Below, one piece after another: positions 1 through 11,559 of a DNA stretch of 64,000 nucleotides. A program made the position numbers and the translations under genes. This stretch comes from Stictocephala bisonia (lineage: Eukaryota > Arthropoda > Insecta > Hemiptera > Membracidae), in contig JAQJVL010000124.1 of NCBI GenBank assembly GCA_035578905.1, forward strand, positions 1,924,616 to 1,988,615, given 5' to 3'. Every line of letters starts with the position of its first letter. The first letter of the stretch is position 1. The notes under the pieces are model-generated. The model did not search any database and had not been told where the DNA came from. It was given only the letters and a program-made list of their open reading frames with translations.

Positions 1-114
1 GACGTTTGAGAGTTTCGTAGATGATTTCATGGTAGATAGGTTCCCGTCATGTTGAAGAATAACTCACACTGCAGAGTTCAAAAGCTGCCGTGACATCGAG
101 TTTGTCCTGTATGT

Positions 115-730
115 CAGTTCGTATGTCAATCCGTATATCAGTACGTATGTAATTCCGTATGTCAGTCCGTATATCAGTCCGTATGTCAGTCCGTATATCA
201 GTCCGTATATCAGTCCGTATGTCAGTCCATATGTCAGTCCGTATATCAGTCCGTATGTCAGTCCATATGTAAGTCCGTATATCAGTCCGTATATCAGTCC
301 GGATATCAGTCCATATAGCATTCCGTATATCAGTCCGTATGTCAGTCCGTATATCAATCCGTATATCATTCCGTATGTCAGTCCGTATGTCAGTCCGTAT
401 ATCAGTCCGTTTGTCAGTCCGTATGTCAGTCCGGATATCAGTCCGTATGTCAGTCCGTATGTCAGTCCGTATGTCAGTCCGTATATCAGTCCGTATGTCA
501 GACCATATATCAGTCCGTATGTCAGTCCGTATATCAGTCCGTATATCATTCCGTATGTCAGTCCGTATGTCAGTCAGTGTGTCAGTCCGTATGTCAGTCC
601 GTATGTCAGTCCGTATGTCAGTCCTTATGTCAGTCCGTATATGAGTCCGTATGTCAGTCCGTATGTCAGTCCGTATATCAGTCCGTATGTCAGTCCGTAT
701 ATCAGTCCGTATATCATTCCGTATGTCACA
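115..730. repeat. 12-bp minisatellite, about 51 copies
   Basis: Unit CCGTATGTCAGT, with frequent G-to-A variants (CCGTATATCAGT) and rarer changes. Because 12 is a multiple of 3 and the unit has no stop in several frames, both strands show long spurious frames (SVRM/SVRI repeats on plus, YGLT/YGLI on minus). No start context or flanking coding sequence supports a protein. Confidence 0.95.
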
Positions 731-1690
731 GGATAAACAACCAAAGAATATACGTCTTTTGTTTTTTTACTTAAATACGGTGGAAACAATTTATTGTACA
801 GAATGGCTCAATAAATACACTACAAGATGACACAGTCGTTTCAATATCAATGTCAACAATTCAACAAAAATTATAGTGGCACAGCTGTAATGCAGTACAT
901 AGTGTGCAATTTATGTTTAGAGTAATTATGCAATTTATAACTAACTCATCTAAAAAATGTTGTATTAAAAGGGCCTAGAGTTTTTGATAGTTTTCACGGT
1001 ACGCGCTTTTTATTCTGTGGAAATAATGTTTAATACCAAAAGATTCGAAAAATATAATTTCATAACTTTTAGTATTTTCGAAATATTTTCATCACCATAT
1101 AAGATTTTTCAATGCTTTTTTTGATTTGACGGCTTCTTTATTGTGAACATGAATGAATAAACTATTTTGTTCCATGAAAATTATTTCTCGAGGTATTGCA
1201 GAAACTGGTTCCTTAGTAAATCGTAATTAGCGGCAATTACACACGATGATTATCAAAACCAACGATAAAAAAATAAATATATAATTCTCGTACATTTAGT
1301 TTGGATATATGTGTCCAGTGTTCATTAATATTCCACTGCAGTACATAGTTTATGCAGGGTTGCTGATATATTCAAGACATTAAAATGGTCAGTAGTTTTT
1401 GAAGAGTTTTTATACTTTTTCCAAAATTTGTTTTTCTAAAATTCAAAGCCTTCAATCTTTATACGTTCTGGAGTATATAGAACGAACTGTAATAATTGCA
1501 ATGTGTTTTACATAGGTATGACTGTACATTTCAACAAAATATATAAAAACCAAATCTGTCTTACCTGAAGTAAAATATACAAAACATATATTGAATTGTA
1601 ATTATAGTTTATATTTAATACACACATTTAGATATTCCCAAAGTTTGTCATAACGTTTGGTTATGAATGTATAGTTGTGTATTTTAAAGA
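731..1690. other. AT-rich sequence without recognised features
   Basis: No open frame, RNA gene or repeat I could recognise. Confidence 0.6.
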
Positions 1691-2000
1691 TTCGGGGACA
1701 AAGTGTTGATGAGATTGTGGGCGATATGTTCTATACTCGGTCCTCTTAATACAAATTGTTGTCAATGTTCAGATAATGAGTAGGGAAGATAACTGAGTGT
1801 CAGGCTTGTCAGTTAACTGAAAATCAGACCAACACAACATGGTTCGGATTCCCCGTAAAGCTGTAGGTCCCTAAGTTACCTTGGGACATTAATTGGGATA
1901 TTAATAAATAGCTCTTTCTGAGGAAAATTTAACCTTAGTTAGTAACTATGACTAAACTCGTTCATTTACACTCATCACACTCATATTCGACCATGATGAT
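1691..2000 (+). mobile_element. SINE-like family copy A
   Basis: Shares with the other copies: GGGGACAAAGTGTT at the start, ATAACTGAGTGTCAGGCTTG, the T-arm-like block ATGGTTCGGATTCC, AAAGCTGTAGGTCCCT, ATTAATAAATAGCTCTTTCT and the tail ACACTCATCACACTCATATTCG. The GGTTCGGATTCC block is a good B box. The head is partly truncated. Confidence 0.8.
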
Positions 2001-3986
2001 TGGCAACTTATGAATAAGTGATAAATAATTATGAAATAATAAATATGCGTTATGTATCGATCCATTGAAATGTATTTATTTCAACACATAACATGCTAAT
2101 AAAGAAACTAATTTATTTTCTATAAAAATGACATTAAAGCCAAGGTTAATGAAAGGCTTTCATTCATCATTAAACATAATATAATGATATTGATTACAGC
2201 ATCTCTTCACACAATTCTTTAAATATACAATTTCCAATATTTTTAGACAACAATAAGCTATATTTACTAAATCAACGTTACACGTTTCGATCAAATAAAA
2301 CGTTTTATATATCAGGTAGGAGATCTGGATCAGCCCAAAAGCAATTATTTTCAGCTGTTAAATGCCCACTGAAGAGAACTCTGTCTCTCCAATAAACTGC
2401 TGAAGTGGTCAGACCGATCGCTGGCTAAGCCTTTCTCAAGTATTGTTGTCATTAAAGCTTTTGGGCCGAGATTTAACGGGGTTTAAATTAGTATTCACAT
2501 CGGTTATTTAAAAAAATTATAAAAATAACATACATAACATTGTGATGTTTAAAAAAAGTTCTCGTTCTGTATTTAATTATTTGTTAGTAGGCCTAATTAA
2601 TACTAATGTATTAAAAATACTATAAATTATTAAAATAATACTAAATAAATTGATAAGACGTATAAGTTAGCACAAAACTTGATTTAAAGTATCGATTATA
2701 GGTTTTTTTAAATAATACCCTACATTGAAATAATTACTCTATGACTTATAGTGATGTTTTTATTTCTCTAACTTCCGAGGTCTCAAGGCTAATGTACCTT
2801 GCTAACATCTTCATATAAGAAACTAATGTAAAAGTTCGTTGTATTTGTTTTCAATTGTGGTTCATTTGTGTTAAGTGCTTAAAACCACAAATGACTTTGA
2901 TTTGACTTTAATCAAAGTTAAAAATTCATTAAAATTCAATTATTTATTCAAATAACAGTGTTAAAAATAATGCTACACAAAATCAAATATGTTTTAACAA
3001 AAACAAACGATTCCGGACATCCCACAGATCAGAATAATTTAACCTAATTTTATGGTTTCAAGACATATTTATGTTTTACCTGTCCATGCAAGAGATTAAT
3101 GTAGAAATTTTCATGGAATTAATGTTCAATTATAAAAATCAGGCATATTCTCCAGAGAATGTACTAATCTCTAAGGCTCAAACTCTAATCATCTCAAAAT
3201 AAAAATCAACCAATATATTTACTAAAAGTCAAAGTAATACACAATTAATTATAGTATCCACGATGGACAATTTGATTAAATTAGAAAATGCGAGTATATG
3301 TATGTATATGAGTATCTTTAATGTACTGATGACTTTTTTAAATTGGTTTAAGAAAGTATAGTAACAAGGTATATTAACAAATTCAATTGATATATTCTGA
3401 AGTTATATAAGGGGATGATAGATTATTTATCAATATGTTGTTGCGTAAAAAGAAAACTTGTTAAGTATTTTAAAGTATGTGAATTTCCTACATGTCCAAT
3501 AACCATTAAAATAATTTATATTTTATTCTCTTAGTACATTGCTCATTAGGTATAAATTCCGTGTGAAATAAAAATCTGTAGCCTGATTATGACAGTCGTA
3601 AATTTGAATCAGAATAAGAAATAGGTTTCGTGAGGAGAAACAACTTTTCATATGCAAGGTAAGATAATTTCTCAAGGACTTCTCCTATCTCACCCTTCTT
3701 TATTGTGGAAAAGTAGGATGAATCCTATTATATTAACATCAAGTTTTATATTTCCGGTTAAGTATAATTTAGCACCCTAATATTGAAACACTTCCGGTAA
3801 TAAAATACAGTCACTTTTCATGTTTTAGAACAATATTCTACTTTGAGATGACGATAAGATATTGGCTTAATTTGAAATGTTTTATGGAAGGGTAACTTCC
3901 AACGTAAAGTTCTGTTTACGTCTTTTAAAGTTTTGGTTATGTGCTTACAACAATAAAATATAACTAAGAATCTTACATAAGTGTGT
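2001..3986. other. AT-rich sequence without recognised features
   Basis: Long stretch of low-complexity AT-rich DNA; no coding or repeat feature could be supported. Confidence 0.6.
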
Positions 3987-4030
3987 GTTGGCAGAAGTGG
4001 CGCACAGCTGTAACCCTGCTAAACATAAAC
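3987..4030 (+). mobile_element. Solo head of the SINE-like family
   Basis: TTGGCAGAAGTGGCGCACAG followed by CTGTAACCCTGCTAAACAT matches the head of the copy at 10843 (GGCACTGGTGGCGCAG, GCTGTAACCCAGCTACAT) and then diverges. Confidence 0.5.
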
Positions 4031-4634
4031 CCAAAATAAATAGCGCGTAAGCGTGTAGTGTGACGGAGAATATCTCCTACATAGTTCCCCCCAGGGAAGC
4101 GTGCTGCAAAGTTCAGACTATACTATAAGTTAAACTATTAATATACACGAACTTGTAAAATTTAGCTCAAGTTCATGATTTACTCTAATTAAAAGCTGTA
4201 ATTTCTGTACTAAATTATTGGTACCTTTTCTTTTAAATGTGTTTTTACTCATTGTGTATTTGTCTCATAAATGATAGGCCTATAGGAAAGAAGTAATAGC
4301 CTATTAATATAATCTTTTGGATGCAACATAAATTAAACTAAACCAATGATTTTTGCTTAGTGTAAAATTCATAAAAAGATATTCTTTAATTTATAATTTT
4401 ACATTATTATTATTATTTGAATACGTGAATTACAATTTGTAATGTATTTAGTTTGCTAATTGCATCGAAACGTTAAATTGAAGCAATAATAATGTTTAAC
4501 AGCATAATAACACGCTTGAATGAAAATTCGTCGAATGCTGGCAAAGACTACATCATCAGGTGAAAGTGCGTGGTGGGAACCAAAAGCTATCGGGAATACG
4601 CTGTCCGCACGCCGTTTACCGTAGGTTTATGCAT

Positions 4635-4866
4635 GATTAGGGACGAAGTGTTGAGGAGATTGTAGGTAACACATGTTTTGGACAACTCTTCAACATGACG
4701 GCCACTCAATGGTTGCCATTGACGTCTAGAATGTGCATTTTAAGTGGTATTCAGGGCCGGTTGTTGTTTAGAGAAGAATACTGCGTATTAAGTATGCCGG
4801 TAAGCTAAAAATCAGACCAAATTACGTGGTTCAGATTCCACGTAAAGCTTTAGGTCCCTTTACTTT

Positions 4867-4934
<68 letters not shown>

Positions 4935-5050
4935 GACTATTGAAAAATGCCTCTATCTAGGACGTCAGTTATTAACAATGACTACACTCATACATTTGTA
5001 ACACTCATTCAACTCTCATATTCCCTCATAACTCTACGATCAGTAACTAA
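4635..5050 (+). mobile_element. SINE-like family copy B with internal (TA)n
   Basis: Contains GACGAAGTGTTGAGGAGATTG, ACGTGGTTCAGATTCCACGT (T-arm-like stem), AAAGCTTTAGGTCCCTTTA, and after a TA microsatellite (4870-4933) the tail ATGACTACACTCATACAT ... ACTCTACGATCAGT. The microsatellite replaces the segment that in other copies reads ATTGGGCTATTAATAAA. Confidence 0.8.
4870..4933. repeat. (TA)n microsatellite
   Basis: About 32 uninterrupted TA dinucleotides inside SINE-like copy B. Confidence 0.97.
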
Positions 5051-6463
5051 TAATTAATTATAATGAATGTGCAGATTTGATTTCTGACGTCTGTTAGTAG
5101 TGTAATTCTGCTAAAGCTCTAGTAAGTAGGCTTTGCGGTTATTTGCGGCGGCTACACAAAGCAAACAAGACAGCTGCGGTTTGATGCGGCTGGCGTCTAC
5201 CACAAACCTCAAAGACTCTGCTAAGCCAGCTCCAATCTCAGAACTGGCTATATATTTTTGCACTAGATTCTTAATTTTTATTTCAACAAATATTTGTCTT
5301 ATTGTTCTCTTTGTAAATGATCTATTAATCATTAAAACAATTAGAGATACACTTTTGTCTATAGATTTTTAACTTTTAAAACTACTATAATTTTGTATAT
5401 AATAGACTAAATCTTAATAGTTTAACTTTCTTTTAATAATATTAGAAAGACAACCCGTATTTTATGTTCCTAGTAAAAATGACGTTGACGGTCGTATCAT
5501 AAAAAATTTCACAAACTAAAAAAATTAAAACTTTATTATCATAAATATGATATTTTTCAAAATATACTTGGGTGAATATTTTAGGTTCAAAGTAAAAACT
5601 GAACTTTGGGTCTAAGGATGAGATAAAAATACAAAATATCGTAATTTTTAGGCTGTTCAAATTTGTTATATCAATTAAATTAAAACTTATCGCAATTTTC
5701 ACGTGTGTTGTGTCAAAATTGTGTAAATTTAAAATTGATATTACTATTTAATTTTTAATGTTATGTCGTTAATATCGTTGTTTCTGTTTTAAGCAAGAGA
5801 CCACACAGCAATTAGTTCAAATTCGAATCGAATTAAGGGACTTAAATGTAGAGGCCTAATGGAGGACATATCTCAGAGTCCCCAAGGAATTGAACTGTCT
5901 CCACTGCTATTTGTAGTGATCGATGACCGCTTAGATTTTCGAGAGGAATGATCAAGTGGGTTTTACTTCAACTAACTCGCTACGTGGGATACATTTTCAC
6001 AATCGCCACATTTTATCTCATAAAAAATAATATATTTTATATGAAATAAATGTGTTTACTACGCACAATTTTAACACTTAGGTTTGAAAAGTGAGTGTTC
6101 TGTGAAAGGGGAATAAAGACCACACAAATATATAACCTTTGAATAATTAATTTAGGTTATACTATAGGTATATTCAATGTCATAAAATCATATATAGTGA
6201 GCTATAGAATTTTTAAACATTACATAATGCCCCAATTATTTATTTTATTAACAAAATATTGATTATTTAATTAATAAACCTGATGTAAAAAAAACTTCAT
6301 TGATTAAAAAACTACAAAATTAAAAATTCTAGTGACTATCTTTGGATTTGCTGAGCCAATCTTTTAGTGGCAGTTATTATTATGAGGAAAATAATATTAT
6401 ATAACATGAATAGTAAAGAATTCTGAATTAAGTTGGACGTTACCGAAGCACTAAGCTATCTCC

Positions 6464-6832
6464 CTATTGTGGCATATTATTTGCACATTTACTGAGTCCC
6501 CCATTGATTACCTCCCCATTGATCGTGGTTTCGCGTGCCGGCCTGGCATAGATCAAGAGACACTCTTTGGAATAGCTGTTTAGGTACGTGCCATTGTCTG
6601 GTTTGAGAACGACGCGCTTAGGTTCAAATGTACCAAGAGCTAGTGGGTATGCCATTTTACTTATTCCAATTTGAATATTTTTATTTGCAATAGCTTTACA
6701 GAGAACATTTAGCAAACTTCTCAAAATTTTCAACTGAATTATATAGACATTTAATTTCACAAAGGAATATGTTACGTTAAAATGTCTCCAGCTACGAAGA
6801 GATAAGAAAGCTCTGTAAAGCTTAAGGGCCAA
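6464..6832 (-). other. Unrecognised 122-codon open frame
   Basis: The C-terminal half (from MAYPLALGTFEPKRVVLKPD to NGGLSKCANNMPQ) is GC-richer than its surroundings and could be an old coding fragment; the N-terminal half is AT-rich and ordinary. No domain recognised and no neighbouring exons or promoter identified. It may be part of a transposon I do not know. Confidence 0.2.
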
Positions 6833-7318
6833 GGAATGGGGTAAACATTCCGGAAACGTAAAAAATTATCTGGGATTCACCCTAATGTCTCTAAAAAAAT
6901 AAAATAAAATTCAATTACTACAGCGTTCTAAATCATACACATCACAGATGTTTATGTTTATAATGTTAATCGGTGTAAACATTGTAAGAGTGGCTTTGAA
7001 AACGTTTGATTTGTTTTCAACATCGTAAAAAAATTTTTGTTAATAAAAGCATTATGAAACAGTTGTTCTGTAAATATTGGTTTCTGTAAATGTTGAGATT
7101 TTATATTTTGTTAGGAATGGCATTTAAAATAACGCATCAAACTTATAAGAACAATGCTGATAGTATATTGACATTAAAATTAATAATGAAAACAAGACAC
7201 ACTTGTAAAAAAATTGTTTTTAAATAGTTCTACAGGTCAACTGACCTACTAATTTTCATATATCCACAAACTGAGGCCGAAAGCCGAGGTACTAGAACGG
7301 AGTGCCTGGGTGGGTTGG

Positions 7319-7333
7319 CACGCGAAGCGTGCA
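7319..7333. repeat. Short palindromic hairpin GCACGC-GAA-GCGTGC
   Basis: Perfect 6-bp stem with a 3-nt loop, preceded by GG. The identical core recurs at 38276-38290, and a related GC-rich hairpin is at 43366-43388. Confidence 0.6.
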
Positions 7334-7949
7334 GAGTTTGGATCTGTGTTTCCATAAACTGATTGTGAATACGGCTGGCTGTTTAGTAGCTAACATTTCT
7401 ATATTCTGTAGGTCTAAAGTTGAAATCCCCAACTGAACTGCTGATTATACAAATAAATACAATTTATACAAATATATTTGGGTCATCCTAACGTATAATT
7501 TGAAGAAAAAACTCACCTAACGTCAGCCACTGTCCCATCCCTGCTGTCTGACTGGCTATTTGTTCCTACTGTCATCTCAACTTGTTCTCTTTGGTCCTTT
7601 CCATAATTTTTGTGTCCACCTTGAGTTGTGTGACAGGACTGTCTGCCGACAGTACATGGAATTTAATCATCTGATTACCACAGCCTTTTTGATTACATCA
7701 GCGTTCGTTCAGATAATGTATCCGTTGTATTTTAAATCATCTGCTGCGTGTTGTATGGTTATTTCTGTACATGTTCACTCTGGTGGGGGATCGAGTAACT
7801 TACAGGCATAGGTAGTTATATCAAACACATATTATTTACCTTTGACTCTCAAATATTATATTATTTCTGTGCTCTTATTGCTTAAGTTCTGTCTGCTACT
7901 CTTTCATCGTAATTTACACTCAACAGACTCTTTTACTTACTAGTTCATA

Positions 7950-8590
7950 ATGACCTTTATCCCTGATAAAAGTACCTGTGTTATATGTAGAGGAAAGTTC
8001 TAGATAGCGATAAGGGCCTGCCATCTGACCATGAATTCAATAGATTGTCCCATGCCTCATGTGTTAACGTCACTGAGAATGACTTACCGGTGATAGCTGT
8101 CGCAAATTGCGTACAAGTAGACTGCTTTGTAGAAGCGCGACATCCCAGTTCTCAGCTAGCCTCTCAAATTGATGAAGTACCAAAAACACTACTCTGGCTT
8201 TTATCACTATCGATGTTTCCTCAATTAAAACTGATATTGCTACAATTAATTCCACCATTTCGTCTCTTGAACATCGTATTTCGGATGCTGAAAAGCGAAT
8301 GGGCTCAATTGAAAAAGAAGTCCTTCGATTAAATGACCCAGTACCGTCGAACCTGTCCTAGAATAAATGATCAATAGGACCCGTCGATCCTACAATGTAT
8401 TGGTTCATGGTGCTCCAGAGAGTAATAACAAATCTGTAACTTATAGAAGTAAATATGACAATGACTTGGTCTCTGGTATGATCAAACTGTTTCGTAGAGC
8501 TGGTGGGACTCACTATTTTTAGACATATTGCTTGGGCAGACCTAAGTCGTAAAGCCCCAGATGTTTTAAAATATTATTCAGGAACGTGGC
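7950..8590 (+). pseudogene. CR1/Jockey-type LINE ORF1 fragment (zinc finger, coiled coil, RRM)
   Basis: Decayed coding DNA read across frames. It starts MTFIPDKSTCVICRGKF (two Cys as in the PHD-like finger of CR1-type ORF1), then LSHASCVNVTENDLP. From about 8178 an uninterrupted frame gives TTLAFITIDVSSIKTDI and TISSLEHRISDAEKRMGSIE, a clear heptad coiled coil. Next comes RRSYNVLVHGAPESNN and KYDNDLVSGMIKLFRRAGG, the usual start of the ORF1 RRM, and LGRPKS near 8530. Several stops and frameshifts are present. It encodes the RNA-binding partner of a LINE, not a host gene. Confidence 0.7.
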
Positions 8591-8597
8591 TGATGTG

Positions 8598-8645
8598 CAC
8601 CCCACAGCCAGAAGACTTAGCCACTGTGCCACACACCGGCATTTA
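8598..8645 (-). mobile_element. tRNA-like SINE head fragment
   Basis: The minus strand reads CCGGTGTGTGGCACAGTGGC then TAAGTCTTCTGGCTGTGGGG, with an A-box-like TGGCACAGTGG. No B box follows, because the sequence changes to LINE ORF1 remnant. A truncated SINE is likely. Confidence 0.4.
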
Positions 8646-8659
8646 AGTCCTGTGGCGAG

Positions 8660-8816
8660 AACATTTGATTTAAATAGTTAAATAGGGTCGAAGACTCTAC
8701 GGTTGGTAGTGTAAATTAACCTGAGCATATTTTCAGTTTACACGAAGTTCGTAGAGTCAACGATCGGTAGAGTAAATGAACTAGTATATTTTACTTAACT
8801 AGTTATACAGGGTCGA
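8660..8816. repeat. Tandem/dispersed repeat, left of the LINE fragment
   Basis: Shares TTTGATTT-AA, ACAGGGTCG, AGACTCTACG and GTAGTGTAAA motifs with 9375-9565. The LINE fragment at 8817-9377 sits between the two halves. Confidence 0.6.
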
Positions 8817-9377
8817 GGGCAGACCACTATCAGGAAAGGCACTGAGGAACGTCTCGTTGGCCCAGAGCCGGCATGCGGGGTTGCTTATAGTCTTACATGG
8901 GTCGCCGACAAGTTCCAGGAGACCTGGGAGGCAACGCCAGGTAACAGGCAAGCCAAGGAGGTCCTGTTGGGGCGGTCGCACTTCAACATGGCTGAAGCTC
9001 TTTCTCTTGCAACTCATAACTCCGAAGGGTGGTTGGTTTTATAACTGTAAAATGGACGTTTCGGGCACATATTCCCAACCCCTTTGTCTTGTGTAGGAAA
9101 TGTGGGGAGGAGGAGGAGTCTGGACGGCACATCCTCTTTCACTGCCCGGCCCTAGCTAGGAAGTGGGCTCTTACCTTGAGCGGTGATTTAGAACGTGACC
9201 AAGGTGTAGCATAGGAAAGCCTAATCAAGGCAATCTCAAGGTTCTCTAAGGACCATGGATTGGATGAAGTTTGAAGTCCTGTAAAGAAGGGCGCACAATA
9301 AGCCTTTTTGGCTTAGGGGCCGTTACCAGTTTGAAGGCTGGCCCTCCAAATCGTAAAAAAATAAATAAAATAAACAG
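8817..9377 (+). mobile_element. R1/LOA-type LINE 3' fragment inside a tandem repeat
   Basis: The plus-strand frame reads RKGTEERLVGPEPACGVAYSL, then (after a shift near 9027) RVVGFITVKWTFRAHIPNPF and LCRKCGEEEESGRHILFHCPALARKW. This aligns with the RNase H spacer (GPEPACGV) and CCHC tail of the LINE at 21.6-25.9 kb, so it is a related family. The 3' UTR (with CTTTTTGGCTTAGGGGCCG) ends in an AAATAAAATAAA tail at about 9354-9377. Left and right flanks share ACAGGGTYG (8806-8814 and 9375-9383), a plausible short TSD. Confidence 0.8.
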
Positions 9378-9565
9378 GGTTGTAGTCTCTACGATTAGTA
9401 GTGTAAACGAACCGATTTATATTTACTCATTGAAATGTAGGTTTGTAAAGTCTACGATCGGTAGAGTAAACGTCTACGATCGGTAGAGTTGACAAACCAG
9501 CAGATTTGATTTAACTGGTTAAACAGGGTCGTAGACTCTACGATTAGTAGTGTAAACGAACCGGT
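9375..9565. repeat. Tandem/dispersed repeat, right of the LINE fragment
   Basis: ACAGGGTYGTAG followed by CTCTACGATTAGTAGTGTAA occurs twice (9375 and 9523), with CTACGATCGGTAGAGT twice in between. Nearly palindromic blocks suggest an element with inverted subrepeats. Confidence 0.65.
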
Positions 9566-10407
9566 ACCGAATATTATCTAAATATCAACGTATTATTTAA
9601 TTTATTTTACTACGCCAATAAAGAGAGGTTTTTACACTCTAAATAAAAAAATATATATTAAAGAAATACTACTACAATTCCTTTTATTACATTCATTTTC
9701 TTATGTCTTAAAACCATTTTATTATAAAAATAGTAGTCTGTAACCTGTACATCGATATTCTATAAATAATTCTATTATTATCAAACGGACTCCTGAGAGG
9801 ATTTATGTTTTTAAGAGAGTCTCATTACAGTATTACGAGATACAAGGTATTGGATTTTTATATTTTATTTCTTGTGTTTCTAGCGTGGGTTGATAATCTT
9901 CGAAATCCACGGCTTGAAGTTGTTAGTGTGTGGGTGGAGACGGTGACAACCCTCTCAAATAATTGGATAGGCCTTCAACGATTCTATTTATACAATACGT
10001 ATAAAGATGACAAGTTATTATCCTTAAAACATTATATTTTACGAAAGTTTCTTGATATTAACAATGTAGTTAATTCTACAGTTATTCATCTATAAAAAAG
10101 CATCTTAAATTTAATGAAACATAATAACATTTATGTTTAATTTATTATAAGTAAGAAGGAGAATATATATTTTATTTCTTTATTTACATACAAAGTACTA
10201 CTTCATTTCATAACCAGACTTCAATATTTTAACAACGATTAGTGAAATTTATATATAATATATTTTAAATTTTCTTAAAATATCAACGTACATAATTTTC
10301 TTTTTAACCTCAAACTTCATTTAGGCGAATCCTTTTTTTCAGTAAAATGATATTAATAAGTAAAATATTATACTTTTTGTACTATATTATACTAGAATTT
10401 TATATAG
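9566..10407. other. AT-rich, one unrecognised 96-codon frame
   Basis: An open frame at 9805-10095 (+) starts MFLRESHYSITRYK and has a hydrophobic stretch near residues 18-28. It matches nothing I know, codon use is as AT-rich as the surroundings, and it is probably fortuitous. Confidence 0.4.
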
Positions 10408-10670
10408 ATGGACTGCACTAGAGAAGTCAGGGTATCCATTTTGGGTAGAAGTCACGGTCCGGATGTTGTGTATGAAAGAAAACTGACTGCTGTGGTTGTC
10501 AGTTAAATGAAAACCTGACCAATTCTACGTGGTTTGGATTCCACGTAAAGCTGTTGTTTTATTATTTGCCCTGGCTAATGAACTATTAATAAATCGTCCT
10601 TTCCAAATAGTCATACTCTGTAAGTAACAATACTAGCCTACACAAGTCATCCTTAACTCATGTAATAATC
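10408..10670 (+). mobile_element. SINE-like family copy C
   Basis: Starts inside the family at CTGCACTAGAGAAGTCAGGG and has ACGTGGTTTGGATTCCACGT, AAAGCTGTTG, TATTAATAAATCGTCCTTTC and a diverged tail. Head missing. Confidence 0.75.
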
Positions 10671-10842
10671 AAAAATTGCCTTAAATAAGCATAAGGAGAG
10701 TCACCATCGAAAATCTGAATAATATTAATTATAGTAATATAATGCAAATGTATAAAAAAAAAGCTTTCTATAGTATATTTACACGAACCAAAATGGAAAT
10801 ATAATGTCCTCGGTTTAGAGTTAATTCTGAGATACAGCATAG

Positions 10843-11240
10843 TCGGCACTGGTGGCGCAGTGCTGTAACCCAGCTACATGGGGACAAAGTGTTTGGGAGA
10901 TTGTACGCGATATGCTGGATGCTCGGTCCTCTCAATACCGCTTAGTGGTTGCTATCGGCGTGGACACTACTAGAGAAGTCTGGGGTGTCCATGTTGGGTG
11001 GTGATCATTGTGCGGATGTTGTGTGGGGGAGATAACTGAGTATCAGGCTTGTCAATTAGCGAAAATCAGACTAGCACTACGTGGTTCGGATTCCACATAA
11101 AGCTGTAGGTCCCTTAGTTGCCCTGGTTGTTGGGCTATTAATAAATTGCCCTTTCTGAGTAACAGTTGAACTCAGATAGTAACCAGACTCATCCTACTTT
11201 CATATAACCATTCATATTCGCCTTAAAATACCAACAACGT
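10843..11240 (+). mobile_element. SINE-like family copy D (most complete)
   Basis: Begins GGCACTGGTGGCGCAGTGCT (A-box-like), then GGGGACAAAGTGTTTGGGAG, GACACTACTAGAGAAGTCTG, TGTCCATGTTGGGTGG, the T-arm-like block ACGTGGTTCGGATTCCAC (about 11078), AAAGCTGTAGGTCCCTTAG, and a tail with TTCATATTCGCC. The B box is about 220 nt from the head, far more than in a tRNA. The family may therefore be a composite SINE or a non-tRNA element that merely contains a T-arm-like stem. Confidence 0.82.
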
Positions 11241-11559
11241 TGTGTCGGCGTCTCATATGTAAGAATGTAAGAATATTTAGGGAGGAACTTGCTTTATATA
11301 TTTTTATATTGCGGAAATATTATCTTCATAATAGCCTTTCTATGATTATACTTCGGATTATCTTTAAAGGCATATTTTCACAGTGCTATCCAAGTGTAAA
11401 TCTTAGAAACTAAGTATTGCCTTAGCTGAACATTAGTAAAAAGGATTTACTTCGGTATTTTGTGAATATACGAGTTTAACCTCGTATTTCACAAGTTATA
11501 CTGTTAAAAAACTGTTTTATGCACTTACAAAGAGGAATTAATAAAATCATTCACTCATA

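Larger units (their letters stand above)
5051..7949. other. AT-rich region, little recognisable
   Basis: Holds only short open frames without recognisable homology, a GC-richer patch at about 6470-6660 (separate entry), and a GCACGC-GAA-GCGTGC hairpin at 7319-7333 (separate entry). Confidence 0.5.

Noticed and set aside
4540..4580. Hammerhead-like CTGATGA on the minus strand (about 4549-4556)
   Set aside because: No GAAA box at the right distance and no stem II; the 46291-46346 site is the only one that satisfies all core positions.
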